From Paraburkholderia diazotrophica (GTDB lineage Bacteria > Pseudomonadota > Gammaproteobacteria > Burkholderiales > Burkholderiaceae): a stretch of DNA of 64,000 nt. The stretch lies in contig NZ_FNYE01000010.1 of NCBI RefSeq assembly GCF_900108945.1, positions 1 through 64,000 on the forward strand, given 5' to 3'. This document shows positions 62,140 to 64,000 of the stretch, in pieces; within the stretch, counting starts at the first letter, position 1; each line of letters opens with the position of its first letter. The translations under genes and the position numbers were made by a program. The notes beneath the pieces were generated by a model. That model worked only from the letters and a program-made list of their open reading frames with translations, had not been told where the DNA came from and did no database searches.

Positions 62140-64000
62140 ATGTCGTCATGCCAGCCGCTCGCGGGAAAGAGTAACCGGGTCGAAGCCATCATGCGCGAGC
62201 GCCTTGGCGCATTCGCCCCGAGCGCGCCCGTCGTGCGCTCCTGGACGCGCTGCGTCGAACACTACGGTCTCGATCCCGACGCGTGTATCCCGCCGCCCGT
62301 GATGACGAGTGCGGAACTCGCGCTGCGCCGCGAGCAGAACGCTGATCTCGTCGATTGTGCGAAGCTCGAAATGGCGACGCTCTATCAGCAGCTCGGCGAC
62401 TCCGAGCTCGCCGTCGTCATGACGGATGCCGATGGCGTGATCCTGCATCTCGCGTCGTCGCCCGAGTTCGCCAGCGAAGTCGAAGACTGGGGACTGTGCG
62501 CCGGCGCCATATGGAACGAGCGCGAAGCGGGCACCAACGGCATGGGCACCTGTCTCGCCGAAGGCGAGCCTGTCGCCGTGCGCCAGCGCGAGCACTTCTA
62601 CAGCCGCTATGGCACGCTGACCTGCGCGGCCGCGCCCGTACTCGACGAACGCGGATCGATCGCGGGCGTGCTGGACGTCACGAGCCGCTCGCCCCTGTTG
62701 CAGCAGCACTCGCTCGTGCTCGTCGGCATGTCCCGGCAGATGGTCGAGAACCGCCTGCTCGATGCACGTCATACGCACGCGTATCGTATCCAGTTTCACA
62801 GCCGCCCTGAGTTCGTCGGCACCTTGCATGCGGGCAAGCTGACCGTCGGCGAAGACGGCGCGATACTCGGCGCGAACCGCAGCGCGCTCGTGCAACTCGG
62901 CTTCGTGTCGCTCGACGCGATCGCGGGCAAATCGATCACCGACATCTTCAATGCTTCTCTCGAGGAGATCGTCGCGCGCAGTGCACGCAGTTCGTTTTAT
63001 CCCATCGCGATCTATCGCACGCATGCGTCGAGCCGCTTCTTCGTGGTCGCTCAGGAGCCGCGCGATCGCGCCGCGCGCGAAGCCATCGCACCGGCGCAGC
63101 GGGCCGCGTCGAACGACGACACGGCTGCCACGGGCGCCCGGCGTCTGGCACGCGCGACGCGGACAACGGGCGCGTCGGGTGCGTCGGTTGCGGGCACGGT
63201 GCGCGTCGAATTCGGCGACGCGCAGATCGCCAGTCAGTTCGATCTCGGCGCACGCGTGATCGATCGCGGCATCGCCGTGCTCGTGCATGGCGAGACAGGC
63301 AGCGGAAAGGAAGTGTTCGCCCATGCGCTGCACGCGGCAAGCGAGCGCGGCAATGGCCCGTTCGTCGCAGTCAACTGTGCTTCGTTGCCTGAACACCTGA
63401 TCGAAAGCGAGCTGTTCGGCTACCGCGCGGGCGCCTTCACGGGCGCGCAACGCGAAGGACGGCGCGGCAAGATTCTGCAAGCCGATGGCGGCACGCTCTT
63501 TCTCGATGAGATCGGCGATATGCCGCTCGCGTTGCAGGCGCGTCTGTTGCGCGTCCTCGAAGAACGCGAAGTGACGCCGCTCGGTTCCGAAACCGTCGTC
63601 AAGGTGGACTTCCAGCTCGTCAGCGCAAGCCACCGCGATCTCGCGGAACTGGTCGAAAGCGGCCAGTTCCGCGAGGATCTGTATTACCGGCTCAATGGCG
63701 TGATGCTGGAGCTTCCCCCGCTGCGCGCGCGCAAGGACAAGCTCGCACTGATCCGTCATCTGCTGGAAAAAGAGCAGACCCCTGCTCCACGGCTTTCAGC
63801 GGACGTACGGCAGATTCTGCTCGATTGCGACTGGCCCGGGAATATCCGCCAGTTGCGCAACGTGCTGCGTACCGCGGCCGTCCTCTGCAACGGCGATGAG
63901 CTCACCGCGGCCCATCTGCCCGCGTGGCTCGTGCAGCGTGACAAGAACCTGCATCGCCCACGACCGGGCAGCCCCGCAGCGCCACTGCCCGAGAGCGACG
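62140..64000 (+). CDS. AcoR-type sigma54-dependent activator (cut by window end)
   Basis: At least 620 residues in the window. An N-terminal GAF domain (WNEREAGTNGMGTCLAEGEP) and a PAS-like domain precede the AAA+ module: Walker A GETGSGKE, the sigma54-contact GAFTGA in YRAGAFTGAQREG, Walker B GGTLFLDEIGDMP and the late WPGNIRQLRN. The C-terminal Fis-type HTH is beyond the window. AcoR-like activators often control acetoin, alcohol or aldehyde catabolism; the target is probably the gene to the right. GGAG lies 9 bases before the chosen ATG. Confidence 0.9.
   Translation, partial: MSSCQPLAGKSNRVEAIMRERLGAFAPSAPVVRSWTRCVEHYGLDPDACIPPPVMTSAELALRREQNADLVDCAKLEMATLYQQLGDSELAVVMTDADGVILHLASSPEFASEVEDWGLCAGAIWNEREAGTNGMGTCLAEGEPVAVRQREHFYSRYGTLTCAAAPVLDERGSIAGVLDVTSRSPLLQQHSLVLVGMSRQMVENRLLDARHTHAYRIQFHSRPEFVGTLHAGKLTVGEDGAILGANRSALVQLGFVSLDAIAGKSITDIFNASLEEIVARSARSSFYPIAIYRTHASSRFFVVAQEPRDRAAREAIAPAQRAASNDDTAATGARRLARATRTTGASGASVAGTVRVEFGDAQIASQFDLGARVIDRGIAVLVHGETGSGKEVFAHALHAASERGNGPFVAVNCASLPEHLIESELFGYRAGAFTGAQREGRRGKILQADGGTLFLDEIGDMPLALQARLLRVLEEREVTPLGSETVVKVDFQLVSASHRDLAELVESGQFREDLYYRLNGVMLELPPLRARKDKLALIRHLLEKEQTPAPRLSADVRQILLDCDWPGNIRQLRNVLRTAAVLCNGDELTAAHLPAWLVQRDKNLHRPRPGSPAAPLPESD

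Overview
The window reads as chromosomal or megaplasmid DNA of a Burkholderiaceae bacterium of the Paraburkholderia/Caballeronia type. Supporting this are high GC, many LysR and AraC regulators, a Porin_4-type porin, and dense catabolic islands. This placement comes from gene style only; no rRNA or tRNA is visible. All calls were made by reading the sequence and translations by eye, without database searches.

Layout. (1) 1-8.65 kb is a decaying accessory stretch: the N-terminus of glyA cut by the window edge, an SDR pseudogene, an AraC regulator, a short RhuM-like ORF, an amine oxidase (DAO family), a PuuC-type aldehyde dehydrogenase and a broken IS110-type transposase, separated by long stretches without genes. 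(2) 8.65-12.6 kb: a LysR regulator divergent from a CitMHS transporter, a DUF1446/AtuA protein and a free-standing AtuA C-terminal-like domain. (3) 12.8-26.9 kb: a split bufferin (copper-binding RiPP) locus. bufB-bufC, a two-component system, bufA-doxX, 3-hydroxybutyrate dehydrogenase, a patatin interrupted by an in-frame TGA, a YeeE/YedE transporter, a second BufA-like precursor, a class III cyclase, an NDH-2-like dehydrogenase and acetoacetate decarboxylase follow one another. A 54-bp promoter-like element is shared by the bufA and NDH-2 units, with a weaker copy before bufB. (4) 27-34.4 kb: assorted redox genes (old yellow enzyme, AhpD-like protein, mercuric-reductase-like enzyme), a LysR pseudogene and a cyclase-FHA protein. 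(5) 35-41.8 kb: a Fae homologue lacking the catalytic His, nitronate monooxygenase plus truncated haemoglobin, and an uncharacterised operon of tiny membrane proteins with an APC permease. (6) 41.8-45.6 kb: a PAS/degenerate-GGDEF protein divergent from a NarX-like kinase. (7) 45.6-61.1 kb: a methylated-amine island. On the minus strand are a reductase, a haem-dependent N-demethylase, a permease and DmmA, then a porin; on the plus strand are a GcvT-like protein, trimethylamine-dehydrogenase-type enzyme, a DgcB/EMO-type Fe-S membrane protein, an LRV-repeat protein, EtfB and EtfA, ending in a strong terminator. (8) 61.2-64 kb: a NarL-type response regulator and a sigma54 activator cut by the window end.

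How the genes may work together. TMADH-type dehydrogenase plus ETF and the EMO-like membrane protein could take trimethylamine to dimethylamine and pass electrons to quinone. The Dmm-type oxygenase would take dimethylamine to methylamine. The GcvT-like protein, Fae homologue and GlyA fit handling of C1 units. CTAC(T/C)CCCT-like motifs, some inside palindromes with NarL-like half sites, lie before several of these units and before the sigma54 activator. This suggests control by the NarX/NarL-like pair, but it is inference.

The best candidate for an undescribed system is region 3: a bufferin regulon with two precursors of identical cysteine spacing, one BufB/BufC pair, and membership extending to a sulfur-type transporter, a cyclase, an alternative dehydrogenase and ketone-body/PHB-type enzymes.
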